Source: Sphingopyxis sp. H053
Lineage (GTDB): Bacteria; Pseudomonadota; Alphaproteobacteria; Sphingomonadales; Sphingomonadaceae
Reading direction: 5' to 3'
Length of the DNA stretch: 64,000 bases
Assembly (NCBI RefSeq): GCF_001468225.1
Contig: NZ_LNRU01000010.1
Coordinates: forward strand, 104,021 to 168,020
Part shown: in pieces, positions 30,217-39,167 of the stretch
How positions within the stretch are numbered: position 1 is the first letter of the stretch
Layout: each line of letters opens with the position of its first letter
Program-made: the position numbers and the translations under genes
The notes under the pieces: generated by a model
What the model was told of the DNA's origin: nothing
Seen by the model: the letters and a program-made list of their open reading frames with translations, nothing else
Database searches by the model: none

Positions 30217-31439
30217 TGCGCTGGCTCCAGCGGACGAACCGTGAGACCGGTCAGGCTCGCCTCGGAATCGAGCAGGAACTGGCCCGACGCGACGACCTTC
30301 TCGCCGGGGGCGAGCCCTCGCAATATCTCGGTCTTGCCGCCGCCTTCGCGTCCGGCGACCACTTCGGCGGGATGGTAGCGTCCGTCGCCCTTCTCGAGCA
30401 TCACGATGCTGCGCGTGCCGGTGCGGATCACCGCTTCGCTTGGCACCAGCAGCGTTGGCTTGGCGTCCCCGCCGAGCGCGACGACGGCGAACATGCCGGG
30501 GCGTAGGCGACCGCCGCGGTTGGCGAGCTCGATGCGCACTGTCAGCGTCCGGCTGTCCGCCGCTGCGGTCGGCAGGATCGCGACGACCCGCCCGGTAAAA
30601 GCCTCGCCGGGAAAGGCGGTGAGGTTCGCGGTGGCAGGTTGGCCGATCTTCACCAGTCCGGCCTGCGCTTCGGGGAGCGCGGCATTGAGCCACACCGTTC
30701 CAAGTCCCGAGATTTCGGCAAGTGTCTGCCCCGAGGCGAGAGTCACGCCTGCACGGGCATTGAGCGTCTGGACCACGCCGCCGATCGGCGCGCGCACCGT
30801 CAGTCTGCCGCCGGTCCGTCCGCTCCGGTCGACCTCGGCGATCACGCCTTCGGGCATGCCCATCAGCCGCAGCCGCTGCCGCGCGGCCGCCGTGAGTTCA
30901 GGTTTGCCGAGCTTCTTGACGCTCAGATATTCGGTCTGGGCGCTGCCCCATTCAGGCAATTGCAATTCGGCGATCGGCGCACCGGCGCCGATGACATCGC
31001 CAGGCGCGAGGCGATAGACGCGTTCGACGAAGCCGCCCGAGCGCGCCTGGACGATCGCGACATCGCGCTGGTTGAAATCGATACTGCCGTTGACGTCGAA
31101 GGTTGCGGCAAGGCTCCCCATTTCGGCCGCGACCACTCTTATGCCGAGGCTCTGACGCGCCGACGGGTCAATCGACACGCCGGGCGCCGCGCCGCCACCC
31201 TCGTCGGCATATTTGGGCTCGAGCTGCATGTCCATGAAGGGCGACTTGCCGGGCTTGTCGAACTTCTGGTTCGGGAACATCGGATCATAATAGTAGAGGA
31301 TCTTGCGCCCGCCGCTTGCCGTCTCGGTTGGTGCATCGCTCTTGCCGCTCTGTCCCAACCAATAACCGCCGCCGCCCGCGATCAGCACCGTGGCCAGGAT
31401 TGCGACGCGCCAGCGCGCCGCTGATGTTGCATCGGTCAT
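30213..31439 (-). CDS. cusB: CusB-type periplasmic adaptor with N-terminal metal-binding segment
   Basis: A 408-residue membrane fusion protein. A membrane anchor (about residues 11-29, GGGGYWLG) is followed by a heavy-metal-binding domain, [20 protein letters not shown] then PFMDM, which supplies the Met ligands of CusB. Lipoyl, hairpin and beta-barrel domains follow ([37 protein letters not shown]). It overlaps both cusC and cusA by 4 nt, a fully coupled operon. It mediates Cu(I)/Ag(I) transfer from CusF to CusA. Confidence 0.95.
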   Translation of the reverse strand: MTDATSAARWRVAILATVLIAGGGGYWLGQSGKSDAPTETASGGRKILYYYDPMFPNQKFDKPGKSPFMDMQLEPKYADEGGGAAPGVSIDPSARQSLGIRVVAAEMGSLAATFDVNGSIDFNQRDVAIVQARSGGFVERVYRLAPGDVIGAGAPIAELQLPEWGSAQTEYLSVKKLGKPELTAAARQRLRLMGMPEGVIAEVDRSGRTGGRLTVRAPIGGVVQTLNARAGVTLASGQTLAEISGLGTVWLNAALPEAQAGLVKIGQPATANLTAFPGEAFTGRVVAILPTAAADSRTLTVRIELANRGGRLRPGMFAVVALGGDAKPTLLVPSEAVIRTGTRSIVMLEKGDGRYHPAEVVAGREGGGKTEILRGLAPGEKVVASGQFLLDSEASLTGLTVRPLEPAQ

Positions 31440-32662
31440 CGACCTGCCTCCCCATAAATATAATTGATCCGGATCGCGTCGCGCGCGACCTCGGCTTCGC
31501 GCGCCAGCGCATCGACTTCGGCCTCGGCAAGCGCGAGAGTCGACAGGAGCGCGGTCCCGAGGTCGAGCTTTCCGGCGGCGTAGCTTGCAAGATCGAGCTC
31601 GGCGCGCTTCTTCGCGAGCGGCACGAGCCGCGTACGTGCATTGGCGAGCTGCTCATGATGCATGCGGTGATCGGCGAGATCGGCGTCGAGCGCTGCCGCG
31701 ATGTCGCGCTTGGCAGCCTCGCGGTCGAGCCGGGCGCGCATCGCCTCGCTGGCGCGCGCGGCGATCTTGGGGTCCTGCCGCTTTTTCGAGAAGAAGGGCA
31801 GGTCGACGGTGACCCCGACCGTGACGAGATCACCGTAATTGGGCTCGCGGCGCCCATAGGCCGCGTTGACGCTCCAGTCGGGTCGCTTGTCGGCGCGTGC
31901 GAGACCGGTCTCGGCGTCGGCGGCGAGGGCGCGGGCATCGAGTGCTCTGAGCTTTGGCAGGGCGTCGATGCCGGCGCGCAATCCTTGTTCGTCGATCGAC
32001 TGCGGCGGCAAGTCGCCGAGCGTGTCGGCGGCGGGGTCGCCGGTGAAGCGGGCGAGCTGCGCGCGGGCGCGGGCGATCTCGGCGGCGAGCGCGCTGCGGC
32101 GATCGTTGATCGCGGCGCGAAGCTGATCGGGTTCGAGCGCCTGCGCCGGGCGCGCCGCACCGCTGGCAAGCCGCGCCGTCACGGTCGATTGAAGGTCCTC
32201 GAGGCCGCTATCGAGCAGGTCGAGTTCCTTCAGCTCCTTCTTGGCATAATAGAGATCGACCCAGGCGAGCGCGGTCGCGAGCCTGATGTCCTGCGCGGTG
32301 ACCGCTTCGTCGGCGCGGGCGATTCCAATGTCGGCCTGCGCGCGGGTCGCGCGCGCGCGGCGTTTGGCGGGGTTCGGAAAATCCTGGCTGACGCCGATGA
32401 CCTGCATCGTGAAATCGTCGCGATTGAACCGGCCCGCGTCGGGTCCGGTCACCGGGAAATCCTGGAGGACGATATTGAGTTTCGGGTCGGGCAGCCGGTC
32501 GGCGGCGATCGCCGCCGATTGGGCGGCGTCGACGCCCGCTTCGCGGCTTTGCAGTTCGGGTGCCTCCGATGCTGCTCGGCTGAGCGCCGAATCGAGCGTC
32601 ATCGGCTCGGCGTGAAGAGCCGAGGGCAGCGCAAGCAAGGCTGCCGTAAAATATGGGCGCAT
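31436..32662 (-). CDS. cusC: CusC-type TolC-family outer-membrane channel
   Basis: A 408-residue outer-membrane protein. The signal peptide is MRPYFTAALLALPSALHAEP, then MTLDSALSRAASEAPELQSR. The first repeat contains DRLPDPKLNIVLQDFPV and GVSQDFPNPAKRRAR; the second has TVGVTVDLPFFSKKRQDPK. AAGKLDLGTALLSTLALAEA sits near the end. No acylated Cys is visible. It is the outer component of the Cu/Ag exporter and is translationally coupled to cusB. Confidence 0.93.
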   Translation of the reverse strand: MRPYFTAALLALPSALHAEPMTLDSALSRAASEAPELQSREAGVDAAQSAAIAADRLPDPKLNIVLQDFPVTGPDAGRFNRDDFTMQVIGVSQDFPNPAKRRARATRAQADIGIARADEAVTAQDIRLATALAWVDLYYAKKELKELDLLDSGLEDLQSTVTARLASGAARPAQALEPDQLRAAINDRRSALAAEIARARAQLARFTGDPAADTLGDLPPQSIDEQGLRAGIDALPKLRALDARALAADAETGLARADKRPDWSVNAAYGRREPNYGDLVTVGVTVDLPFFSKKRQDPKIAARASEAMRARLDREAAKRDIAAALDADLADHRMHHEQLANARTRLVPLAKKRAELDLASYAAGKLDLGTALLSTLALAEAEVDALAREAEVARDAIRINYIYGEAGR

Positions 32663-32728
32663 GATGTCCCCCTGCTGTGGACTGGGCGAAAGCCTCCCCG
32701 GCGTCTGTACGCCGGGGAAGAAAGACCG

Positions 32729-32995
32729 TTACCCTTGCGGGGGCATCCTTTGGTCGCCGGACATATTCTTCATGCAGTCCGCCGGACTCACCTTCATCAT
32801 GTCGCAGTCGCAATGCGCCATCTGTCCCGGCTTGTCCTTGACCCAGACGCGGACTCGCGAGGTGGTATTGGACTTGTTCGGCCCTGGCACCTGGCGGGTC
32901 TGCCATTCATGATGGCCGCCGGACGGTTCTTGGGCGAGGACGGGAGCGGCAAGCGTTGCTGCCGCGAGCGCGGCAACGGCAAAAAACGGTTTCAT
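32729..32995 (-). CDS. Small secreted Cys/Met/His protein of the cus operon
   Basis: An 88-residue protein of unknown function. The signal peptide MKPFFAVAALAAATLAAPVLA is followed by EPSGGHHEWQTRQVPGPNKS. The C-terminal half is rich in soft-metal ligands: MAHCDCDMMKVSPADCMKNM. The ATG at 32995 begins the signal peptide; longer forms do not. It sits between a second small secreted protein and cusC. Periplasmic copper binding is a fair inference from composition and location. Confidence 0.75.
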   Translation of the reverse strand: MKPFFAVAALAAATLAAPVLAQEPSGGHHEWQTRQVPGPNKSNTTSRVRVWVKDKPGQMAHCDCDMMKVSPADCMKNMSGDQRMPPQG

Positions 32996-33059
32996 GTTGA
33001 ATTCCTTGATTGAAAAGCGTGAAACCGCGCGCCGGGACGAGCCGGTGCGCGTCGGCAAT

Positions 33060-33422
33060 TCAGGCAAGAAATAGGGGCGGGTCGGGTTCGGGGCCGAATG
33101 TTCTTCCGGCGAGGCGCCGGACAGGAAGCGGATCGAAAGAGCCGGCGACAAATGTCTTTTCGGCAAGGGGGGTAGCCGGAGAGACGACGGCGGGCGGTAG
33201 CGCGCAGCCCATCTTGGCGATGCAGTCGAGCGTGAGGCCCTTGCACGGAGCGCTCTTCTGGGATTTTTTAATCCCCATCATCTCCGCGCATTCGTCGCTC
33301 ATCGCCGCCGCGAACGCCGTCTCGGCCGACGGGAGCGCGGGCGCCGAGGCGAATGCGGTCTCCTGCGCCAGAAGGCCGAGTAAGGCTCCGACAAGAAGTA
33401 GAAAGGTGAGCCAGCGTTTCAC
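33060..33422 (-). CDS. Small secreted Cys-containing protein heading the cus genes
   Basis: A 120-residue protein of unknown function. MKRWLTFLLLVGALLGLLAQ is a signal peptide. The mature part has SDECAEMMGI, APCKGLTLDCIAKMGCALPP (four spaced Cys in all) and ends GPEPDPPLFLA. The Pro-Pro C-terminus and the place at the head of an RND operon recall the small proteins at 4514 and 5723. It probably acts in the periplasm; the role is unknown. Confidence 0.72.
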   Translation of the reverse strand: MKRWLTFLLLVGALLGLLAQETAFASAPALPSAETAFAAAMSDECAEMMGIKKSQKSAPCKGLTLDCIAKMGCALPPAVVSPATPLAEKTFVAGSFDPLPVRRLAGRTFGPEPDPPLFLA

Positions 33423-33524
33423 GGTCGAAGCATGATCCTTGTCAAACTTGGCGTCAATCTAAACCGGGGTGGAGATCCCGCTCACTTGTTCGCCGACTGT
33501 CCCGTCGTGGTTACGCCGGACCCG

Positions 33525-34346
33525 TTAAGAATGGCCCATTGTCATGGCGGCGGGCGCGACCAGCATCCACAGCGCCATGGCGATCATCATCAGATTTTCG
33601 GTCAGTGAGATGAAACCCAGCGGCACATTGCTGTCGCCGCCGACGCAGGCGCATTTGAGTTCGCGCTTGTCGATATACACCGCCTTGAACACCGACACGG
33701 CGCCGATGATCCCGATGAACAGCGCCACCGGAATCGATATCCAGTTCAGCGCGCCAGAAATCATCAGGATGCCGGCAAGACCCTCCGCAAAGGGATAGAT
33801 GGTAGCATAGGGTACCCAGCGTTTGGCGAGCAAGTCATAGTTCAGGAACATGCTCGAGAAGCTCTCGATGTCGCGGAGCTTGAGGAAGGCAAGCAACGCC
33901 ATGCTGAACCCGATAAACCATTCGGCGGCACGGATTGTGAAGGGCGTGCCCGACACCGCTTGGCTGGCGGCCAGCGCCATCAGCGCGGTGATAGAGAAGA
34001 GCGCGATGACGGGCTTATAGGTAAGCGCCTTAGGATCGCGGACTTTCAGACCGAGATGGCGCCTCAGATCGTCAAGACCGCCGATCCGCTCGCCTTCGAT
34101 GAAGGTCTGCGGCGTCGTCGCGACGCCATGTTTCGCCTTGAATGCGTCGGTTTCCTCGCGGGTCGTCAGCCAGACATCCTCGACGTCATAGCCGCGGCTG
34201 CGCAACAGATGCAGCGCCTTCAGGCCATAGGGGCAGATATGCTGCTCCATCACCATGCGATAGATGGTCGCCCGCGGCTTGCCCGAAACCGCCGCACCAG
34301 TGTGCGCTGGCGCGCTTTCGTTCGCGCGCTGAACCTGCATATTCAT
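33525..34346 (-). CDS. Glutaredoxin-MauE/DoxX fusion membrane protein
   Basis: A 273-residue protein. Residues about 25-110 form a glutaredoxin domain with HICPYGLKALHLLRSRGY (monothiol-like CPYG), TTPQTFIEGERIGGLDDL. The rest is a four-helix MauE-type redox membrane domain with the conserved KCACVGGDSNVPLGFISLTE. Such fusions are known in metal islands and may supply reducing power or handle disulfides at the membrane. The ATG at 34346 has AAAGGCG upstream. It is the first gene after the MerR-type promoter at 34383-34413; the small cus genes follow 103 nt later. Confidence 0.87.
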   Translation of the reverse strand: MNMQVQRANESAPAHTGAAVSGKPRATIYRMVMEQHICPYGLKALHLLRSRGYDVEDVWLTTREETDAFKAKHGVATTPQTFIEGERIGGLDDLRRHLGLKVRDPKALTYKPVIALFSITALMALAASQAVSGTPFTIRAAEWFIGFSMALLAFLKLRDIESFSSMFLNYDLLAKRWVPYATIYPFAEGLAGILMISGALNWISIPVALFIGIIGAVSVFKAVYIDKRELKCACVGGDSNVPLGFISLTENLMMIAMALWMLVAPAAMTMGHS

Positions 34347-34382
34347 CGATTCGCCTTTCTTGATTCCCGATCGCTTCCCGCT

Positions 34383-34413
34383 ATATAGGCTCCGTACCAT
34401 AGTACGGAGTCAA
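34383..34413 (-). promoter_or_regulatory. MerR-type promoter/operator for the Grx-MauE/cus genes
   Basis: On the minus strand TTGACT (34413-34408), a 19-nt spacer and CTATAT (34388-34383) form a promoter. The spacer carries the dyad CTCCGTAC-CATA-GTACGGAG (34390-34409). The half-site differs from the CTGTAG/CTACAG type of the other three, in line with a different regulator. Confidence 0.87.
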
Positions 34414-34426
34414 GGCCTTGCGTGAC

Positions 34427-34825
34427 ATGACCATCGGCCAGCTTGCCCGGCAGGGCGGCGTCAATGTCGAGACGATCCGCTATTACCAACGCCGCGGCCT
34501 GTTGCCCGTTCCGCCTCAGTCGGCCAGCGCCCCGTCGGAAGGCCGAGTCCGGCGTTACGACGAGGCGGTTCTGCGCCGTCTGCGCTTCATCAAATCGGCA
34601 CAAGCAGCGGGATTTACGCTCACCGAGATCGCCGAACTGCTCGAACTCGACGCGTCGAGCGATCGCGCGCGAGCGCGCGAACTGGCCGATGCGCGCATCG
34701 CGGCGATCGAAAAGACGATCGCCGAACTCGATGCGGCGCGGCGCGCGCTCATGGGCCTGTCGCGCCAATGCGCTGCCGCCGACACGCTCCACTGCCCGAT
34801 CATAGCGGCGTTCGAGCAGGTCTAG
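34427..34825 (+). CDS. MerR-family regulator, CueR-like metal loop
   Basis: A 132-residue regulator with winged helix IGQLARQGGVNVETIRYYQR and RRYDEAVLRRLRFI. The C-terminal loop is RQCAAADTLHCPII (C-x7-C, the CueR spacing). The first dimer-helix position that is Cys in divalent sensors is Ser (LDASSDRAR), as in CueR, so a monovalent ion such as Cu(I) or Ag(I) is predicted. A TTG at 34418 is an alternative start. It is divergent from the Grx-MauE/cus genes and probably activates them. Confidence 0.88.
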   Translation: MTIGQLARQGGVNVETIRYYQRRGLLPVPPQSASAPSEGRVRRYDEAVLRRLRFIKSAQAAGFTLTEIAELLELDASSDRARARELADARIAAIEKTIAELDAARRALMGLSRQCAAADTLHCPIIAAFEQV

Positions 34826-34882
34826 CCCGACTGGCCTTGGCGGCGGATGGTGCTGACGGCCGGTCTCACCTCCCAACTGGTG

Positions 34883-35182
34883 TCAATCGGTCGCAAATGG
34901 TTCCAGCATCCCGGCTACAAGCGATGGGATGGTAATTCCGGCTGCGACATCGAGCAGAAGGCTAGCGCGGATCGCAGCCGCAGGTCTCGCCGCTGCCGCG
35001 TCCGGAGTTGCGACGGCCGTCCGAAGTGCCTGGGTCAGGCGCCATCGAATCTCCGCGGCTAGGACCGGCATCAGAGCGAACAAATAGGCTTCCACGGGGA
35101 AGACCTGACCATAGGGTCAAGCGAGCGATTGCGTCACGTGCACGGCGCCGACCAAGGCTCCGACGAGGGGCAGAAGCGAAAA
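34883..35182 (-). pseudogene. copD: Broken copD remnant (C-terminal part, in-frame stop)
   Basis: The minus-strand translation gives PYGQVF, then LFALMPVLAAEIRWRLTQAL and ML-EPFATD. This matches the C-terminal third of the intact CopD at 44765-45733 (SPYGQLLLAKLALFGLML, AANRWRLTPAL, TLEPFVTADP). Directly before PYGQ the frame has a TGA (35119-35117), preceded by a hydrophobic FSLLPLVGALVGAVHVTQSL segment with weaker similarity. No start or upstream CopD sequence remains. It is therefore a degraded duplicate left after rearrangement. Confidence 0.75.
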
Positions 35183-35467
35183 GCGCCGCTTCTGGATGAA
35201 GGTAGGAGCCTTTGGGCGTTCCGGATCAACTTCATCCTGGCGATCTGAACAAATCGGGGAGCCCAATTCCAATGGTTTTACGTCGCCCGAACCATTTTTG
35301 AGGGATGAGTCGTTCTGGTGCGTAATCAATGTCAGTAGGGGATGTTGGGTGCTTGAACTCGGAAGCCGTAAGCAGCGGTTTCCGGGCATGCATGTTTTTG
35401 TCCTCGACTTCCCCGAAACTCATTTGGGCTGCGCGAAAGGGCAGTTCTTCGAAACAGGGGAAGCATA
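35183..35467. other. Region upstream of the TonB-dependent receptor, no gene recognised
   Basis: Roughly 285 nt between the copD remnant and the receptor. Open frames exist on both strands but resemble nothing known and lack good start signals. The base composition becomes more AT-rich toward 35,270-35,480, where the receptor promoter should lie. No clear -35/-10 pair or operator was found. Confidence 0.35.
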
Positions 35468-37582
35468 ATGAACAAATTATACTGTTATTCGTCGACGAAG
35501 CGCGCAATGCAGCGAAGCTCGATGGCGGCGATTGCGGTGGCGGTCGCGTTTCCCGCGCAGGCTCAGGAAGCCCAGTCGGACGGCCTCGCCGAGATCATCG
35601 TAACGGCGGAGAAGCGCGAGGAAAATCTGCAGTCCGTTCCCGTCTCGGTGACAGCGATGACCGGCGAGGCGCTTACGGCAACGGGCATATCAAACGTCGA
35701 AGACCTCCAATTTTTTGTGCCGGGCGTGTCGATCACCAACGATTCCATGGCGATCATCAATATTCGTGGAATTGGCACCTCGGCGTTCGGCGTTGCGACC
35801 GACCCCAGCACGACAGTCCATTATGACGGCGTCTACATCTCGCGCCCGACCACAAGCTATCAGGATTTGTTCGACGTCGAACGCATCGAGGTGCTGCGCG
35901 GACCGCAAGGCGTTCTCTTCGGTCGCAACTCCGCCGGCGGCACACTCAACATCATTTCCAAAATGCCTACGGAGGATTTGACTGGCGCGCTGGGGCTCAC
36001 CGTCGGAAATTACGAGAAGCGCTCGCTGAGCGGCACGATTTCTGGACCGCTTGGAGCGGGCGTCCGAGGCCGCCTCACCTTGCTTGCCAACCAGCGCGAC
36101 GGCATCTACCGCGACGTCGTCTCGGGACGGCGATACCAAAACGAAGATAATCTCGCTGGACGACTGACGCTTGCGATTGACGCGAGCGACCGTCTTGAGA
36201 TCGTGTTGCGGGCGGATGCCAGCCGTGATCGCGAGACCGGCGCGCGGTCTGTTCGGCCCTTTTATCCGCAAGGCTTCGTCGATGCGGGGGCGACGATCCC
36301 GGCCAATGACAAAGAGGCCGCACTCGACCGCCTGCCGCGTTACGATGTCGATGCCTGGGGCGTGTCCTCGACCATGAACTGGGACGGCGGCCCGGTCACG
36401 CTCCGCTCGATTACGGCGCTGCGCAAGAGCAAGGTCGTCCAGGCGCTCGACGTTGACTCGACTGACCTCTTCCTCCGCGATATCGAATTTTACGAACGTT
36501 CCCGCAGTTTCACGCAAGAGTTCCAACTTCTCAACAACGATGCGGACAAGCTGCGCTGGATCGTCGGAGCATTCTATCTGAATGAAAAGGGCAACGACGA
36601 AATACGGATCATCGAACCGGGTCGTCGGCTCGCGATCCCGGAAAACAATACGACGAATGCATTCGCGCTCTTCGGACAAGCAAGCTACGAACTCATCGAC
36701 CGCCTGCGATTGACCGGAGGGCTTCGATACTCATACGAAAAAAAGGATTTCGGATATCGTGTCCTGCTGAACGGAAATCAGGTCGATGCCGGTCAGCCCA
36801 AATCATCCTGGACCGCCTGGACTCCGAAAATTGGGATCGATTACGACCTTGCCGATGACGTCATGGCTTATGCGTCGGCAACCCGCGGGTTCAAATCGGG
36901 TGGATTCCAGCTGGGAGACGGGCGGCCTTTCCTCCCGGAGTATGTCTGGAGCTACGAAGTCGGCCTGAAGTCGACGCTCCTCGATCGCCGGCTTCGAGCT
37001 AATTTTTCCGCCTTCTATTATGATTACACCAATCTTCAGGTGGTCGAGTATAATAATGGCGTTGCCAGTACCACCAACGCCGGCAAGGCGACGATCAAGG
37101 GCGTTGAAGCGGAACTGATGGCACGGCCGTTCGATCGCCTGACGCTTACATCCACGATCGCTTATCTCGATGCGCGCTACGATGTCTATTTTGACGACGT
37201 CGGCGCAAGCCTCAAGGGCAAGCGGCTGCCGAACGCGCCGAAGTGGAACATCACTTTCGGCGGAGAATATAAGGCCTCCCTGGGCGGCGGAATGCTGACA
37301 TTACGGACCGATATCTCCTGGCGCGACAGCGTCTTTTTCAAGCCCAGCAACAATCCGCTTTTTTCCGGAAACGCCACGACCCTTATAAATGGGCGTGTCA
37401 CATGGCAGCCGGCGAGCGAAGCGTGGGAAATTGCGCTTTATGGCCGAAATCTCACCAACGAGCGCTATGTGAGCTATAGTACGATCGGGACGGACGCGAC
37501 GGGTGTCTCGAACCCTACTCTTCCGCTCTACATCTACGGCGAGCCGCGCCAGTATGGACTGCAGCTGCGCTACTTTTTCTGA
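35468..37582 (+). CDS. TonB-dependent outer-membrane receptor
   Basis: A complete 704-residue receptor for energised uptake. A signal peptide is followed by a TonB box (EIIVTAEKREENLQSVPVSV), the plug domain with VERIEVLRGPQGVLFGRNSA and GGTLNIISK, and a 22-strand barrel ending in LRYFF. The Fe/pigment receptor-like class with VTAEKREE is typical of sphingomonads. GGGGAAG lies upstream of the ATG. The first codons are AT-rich compared with neighbouring genes. Its substrate is unknown. It interrupts the metal cluster between cus and cop genes. Confidence 0.93.
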   Translation: MNKLYCYSSTKRAMQRSSMAAIAVAVAFPAQAQEAQSDGLAEIIVTAEKREENLQSVPVSVTAMTGEALTATGISNVEDLQFFVPGVSITNDSMAIINIRGIGTSAFGVATDPSTTVHYDGVYISRPTTSYQDLFDVERIEVLRGPQGVLFGRNSAGGTLNIISKMPTEDLTGALGLTVGNYEKRSLSGTISGPLGAGVRGRLTLLANQRDGIYRDVVSGRRYQNEDNLAGRLTLAIDASDRLEIVLRADASRDRETGARSVRPFYPQGFVDAGATIPANDKEAALDRLPRYDVDAWGVSSTMNWDGGPVTLRSITALRKSKVVQALDVDSTDLFLRDIEFYERSRSFTQEFQLLNNDADKLRWIVGAFYLNEKGNDEIRIIEPGRRLAIPENNTTNAFALFGQASYELIDRLRLTGGLRYSYEKKDFGYRVLLNGNQVDAGQPKSSWTAWTPKIGIDYDLADDVMAYASATRGFKSGGFQLGDGRPFLPEYVWSYEVGLKSTLLDRRLRANFSAFYYDYTNLQVVEYNNGVASTTNAGKATIKGVEAELMARPFDRLTLTSTIAYLDARYDVYFDDVGASLKGKRLPNAPKWNITFGGEYKASLGGGMLTLRTDISWRDSVFFKPSNNPLFSGNATTLINGRVTWQPASEAWEIALYGRNLTNERYVSYSTIGTDATGVSNPTLPLYIYGEPRQYGLQLRYFF

Positions 37583-37889
37583 GGTTCCTCGTCCTGCGAG
37601 GTCCCCCGGCGACTCCCCTACGGTCGTCGGTCCCCCTGGGCGCTTGCGCCCGGGGGGAATACTTCCTCTGAACGCAGGACATGATATGTCCCTGTTCTCA
37701 CCGGCGCCGTTACTTGAACGGCCCTGCTGATGGCACGATGAGCCGGGCAGTAAGATGGCACGAACAGATACGGGCTAGTCCCATCCTGAACGTCGGTAGC
37801 GCGCGCGATTTCGATGCCCGGCTTTCCCTGTGACGCCGCGAGGATGCAAAGACCAACTGCTTTCGGAGGCCTACGCGTCGTCGGCTGCC
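37583..37889. other. Intergenic region with receptor terminator; possible coupled small frame
   Basis: About 307 nt between convergent genes. It holds the hairpin at 37632-37657. On the minus strand a 91-codon frame begins GTG at 37893, overlapping the nuclease stop as GTGA, and ends at 37618. It contains SQGKPGIEIARATDVQDG and SYCPAH but matches nothing I know and runs through the receptor terminator, so I do not call it a gene with confidence. Confidence 0.3.
37632..37657 (+). terminator. Intrinsic terminator after the TonB-dependent receptor
   Basis: A 12-nt arm (37632-37643) pairs with 37646-37657, with one G-T pair and a tight CTTG turn; AATACTT follows. It starts 50 nt after the receptor stop. 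Confidence 0.65.
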
Positions 37890-39167
37890 TCACGGCAATG
37901 GATGGGAGATCGCCTTGATCGCCTTCAGGCCCGTACCGAAGCGGGCAATGGCGACCCTGTTCTGTTCGAGCTCGGCGTAGGGCAGGTAGGAAATGTCGAG
38001 ATCACCGATCCGGCTGAAAGCCGGGCGTCGGAGCTGAGCGCGGACATCGGCTTCTCGCGCATCGGGTGCAACCAGGAAAAGTGGCGTCGACAAATGAAGA
38101 TTCTCGCTGCTCAGCGCGAGATCAAGCATGCGGACAATTCCGGAATAAATGGATGTCGAATGCTCCACTTCGAATGCCGCCGCGACCGTAGCCGTCGATT
38201 GCTCGAGCCATAAGATGTCGATCAGTCTTATGGCATCGCTTCCTTGAGCGGTTGCGATGGCATGCGGCAAGCTATCGAGGCATCGAGACCCGAGCGGCAC
38301 ACCCTCATGAAGGCGCCCCCGGTCATTTGCCGCTACCCAGACGTCATATCCAAGTGCAAGCCCGAGGTCCCGAAGCCAGGATTGGACTTCGCTATGCGTC
38401 CGGTCGGTCTCTTTCTGATTTGCAAGCCCCTTATCGAACTTGTCGGACTGTGAGCGCGTTTCATTCAGCAAGGCCATCCAATCGCGCGCATTTTCGCTCG
38501 AACCGCTGAGCGGTGGGGCTGGAAACCGTCCCGATCCGATATCGAACAGCAGCCCTCCTATCGCCCCCAAATCGTTGGAAAGAAGATCCCGGTAGCGATC
38601 GTTGAGATCCAGAATGCCCGCGCGCATCGCGAGAAAATGCTCCCAACTGCCAAGCTTCACATTCGCACCCGTTAGCGCGTTGTAGCCCTTTACGATTGCC
38701 GTATTGAACGGAGGCACAAGAGTGGGATGCAGAAAATAGAGAATGTTGGCCACCGCAGGACCCAACCCCTTGATCTTCTGTCTATCGATTGCGAGGATCC
38801 CGGCGACGACCTCCTCGGCGGTATCGCAACAGGAGCAATGGTGAAGAAGTCTGCCAAAAGCTCGTTGATTGTCGGCGTTCTCGTAGATGTCCGGGATTCG
38901 GAGTTTGGGCTTCCACAAGAAAGCATGATCCGCACCTTTGAAAATCTGTCGTTGCTCGGCGATTGAATGAACAATGATCTCCAATGACGAGCCCCGATAT
39001 GCCGCTCCGAAGGTGCCGGCCTCAATTTCGGCGACGACCTGCGAGATGCCTCTTCTGATCGACCGAAAATTCTTCAGTCGCTCCTCCCACAGGAACCAGC
39101 TTTGATAGGTCGAGCCGGAATCGCCGCGCCAGCGCTCGATCAGTTCGCGAACAAGGTCGCGCTTCAT
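37890..39167 (-). CDS. Putative restriction-type nuclease with helix-hairpin-helix segment
   Basis: A 425-residue soluble protein I do not recognise with certainty. Near the middle of the first half, KIKGLGPAVANILYFLHP looks like a helix-hairpin-helix DNA-binding segment. The C-terminal third has AAFEVEHSTSIYSGIVRMLD, an acidic E-x-E motif on a strand like that of PD-(D/E)XK nucleases, followed by PLFLVAPDAREADVRAQL. The N-terminus is mainly helical. No methyltransferase accompanies it. GCGGGGG lies upstream of the ATG at 39167; the ATG at 39191 is an alternative. Function is tentative: DNA cleavage or defence. Confidence 0.65.
   Translation of the reverse strand: MKRDLVRELIERWRGDSGSTYQSWFLWEERLKNFRSIRRGISQVVAEIEAGTFGAAYRGSSLEIIVHSIAEQRQIFKGADHAFLWKPKLRIPDIYENADNQRAFGRLLHHCSCCDTAEEVVAGILAIDRQKIKGLGPAVANILYFLHPTLVPPFNTAIVKGYNALTGANVKLGSWEHFLAMRAGILDLNDRYRDLLSNDLGAIGGLLFDIGSGRFPAPPLSGSSENARDWMALLNETRSQSDKFDKGLANQKETDRTHSEVQSWLRDLGLALGYDVWVAANDRGRLHEGVPLGSRCLDSLPHAIATAQGSDAIRLIDILWLEQSTATVAAAFEVEHSTSIYSGIVRMLDLALSSENLHLSTPLFLVAPDAREADVRAQLRRPAFSRIGDLDISYLPYAELEQNRVAIARFGTGLKAIKAISHPLP

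Noticed and set aside
30217..30693. N-terminal extension of CusA to 30693
   Set aside because: It would overlap cusB by almost 480 nt in another frame. The ATG at 30216 begins the normal CusA N-terminus and overlaps the cusB stop as ATGA.
35117..35389. A 90-codon minus-strand frame as an independent gene
   Set aside because: Only its last 20 or so codons resemble CopD and continue past its stop as the copD remnant. The N-terminal part has no similarity or start signal.
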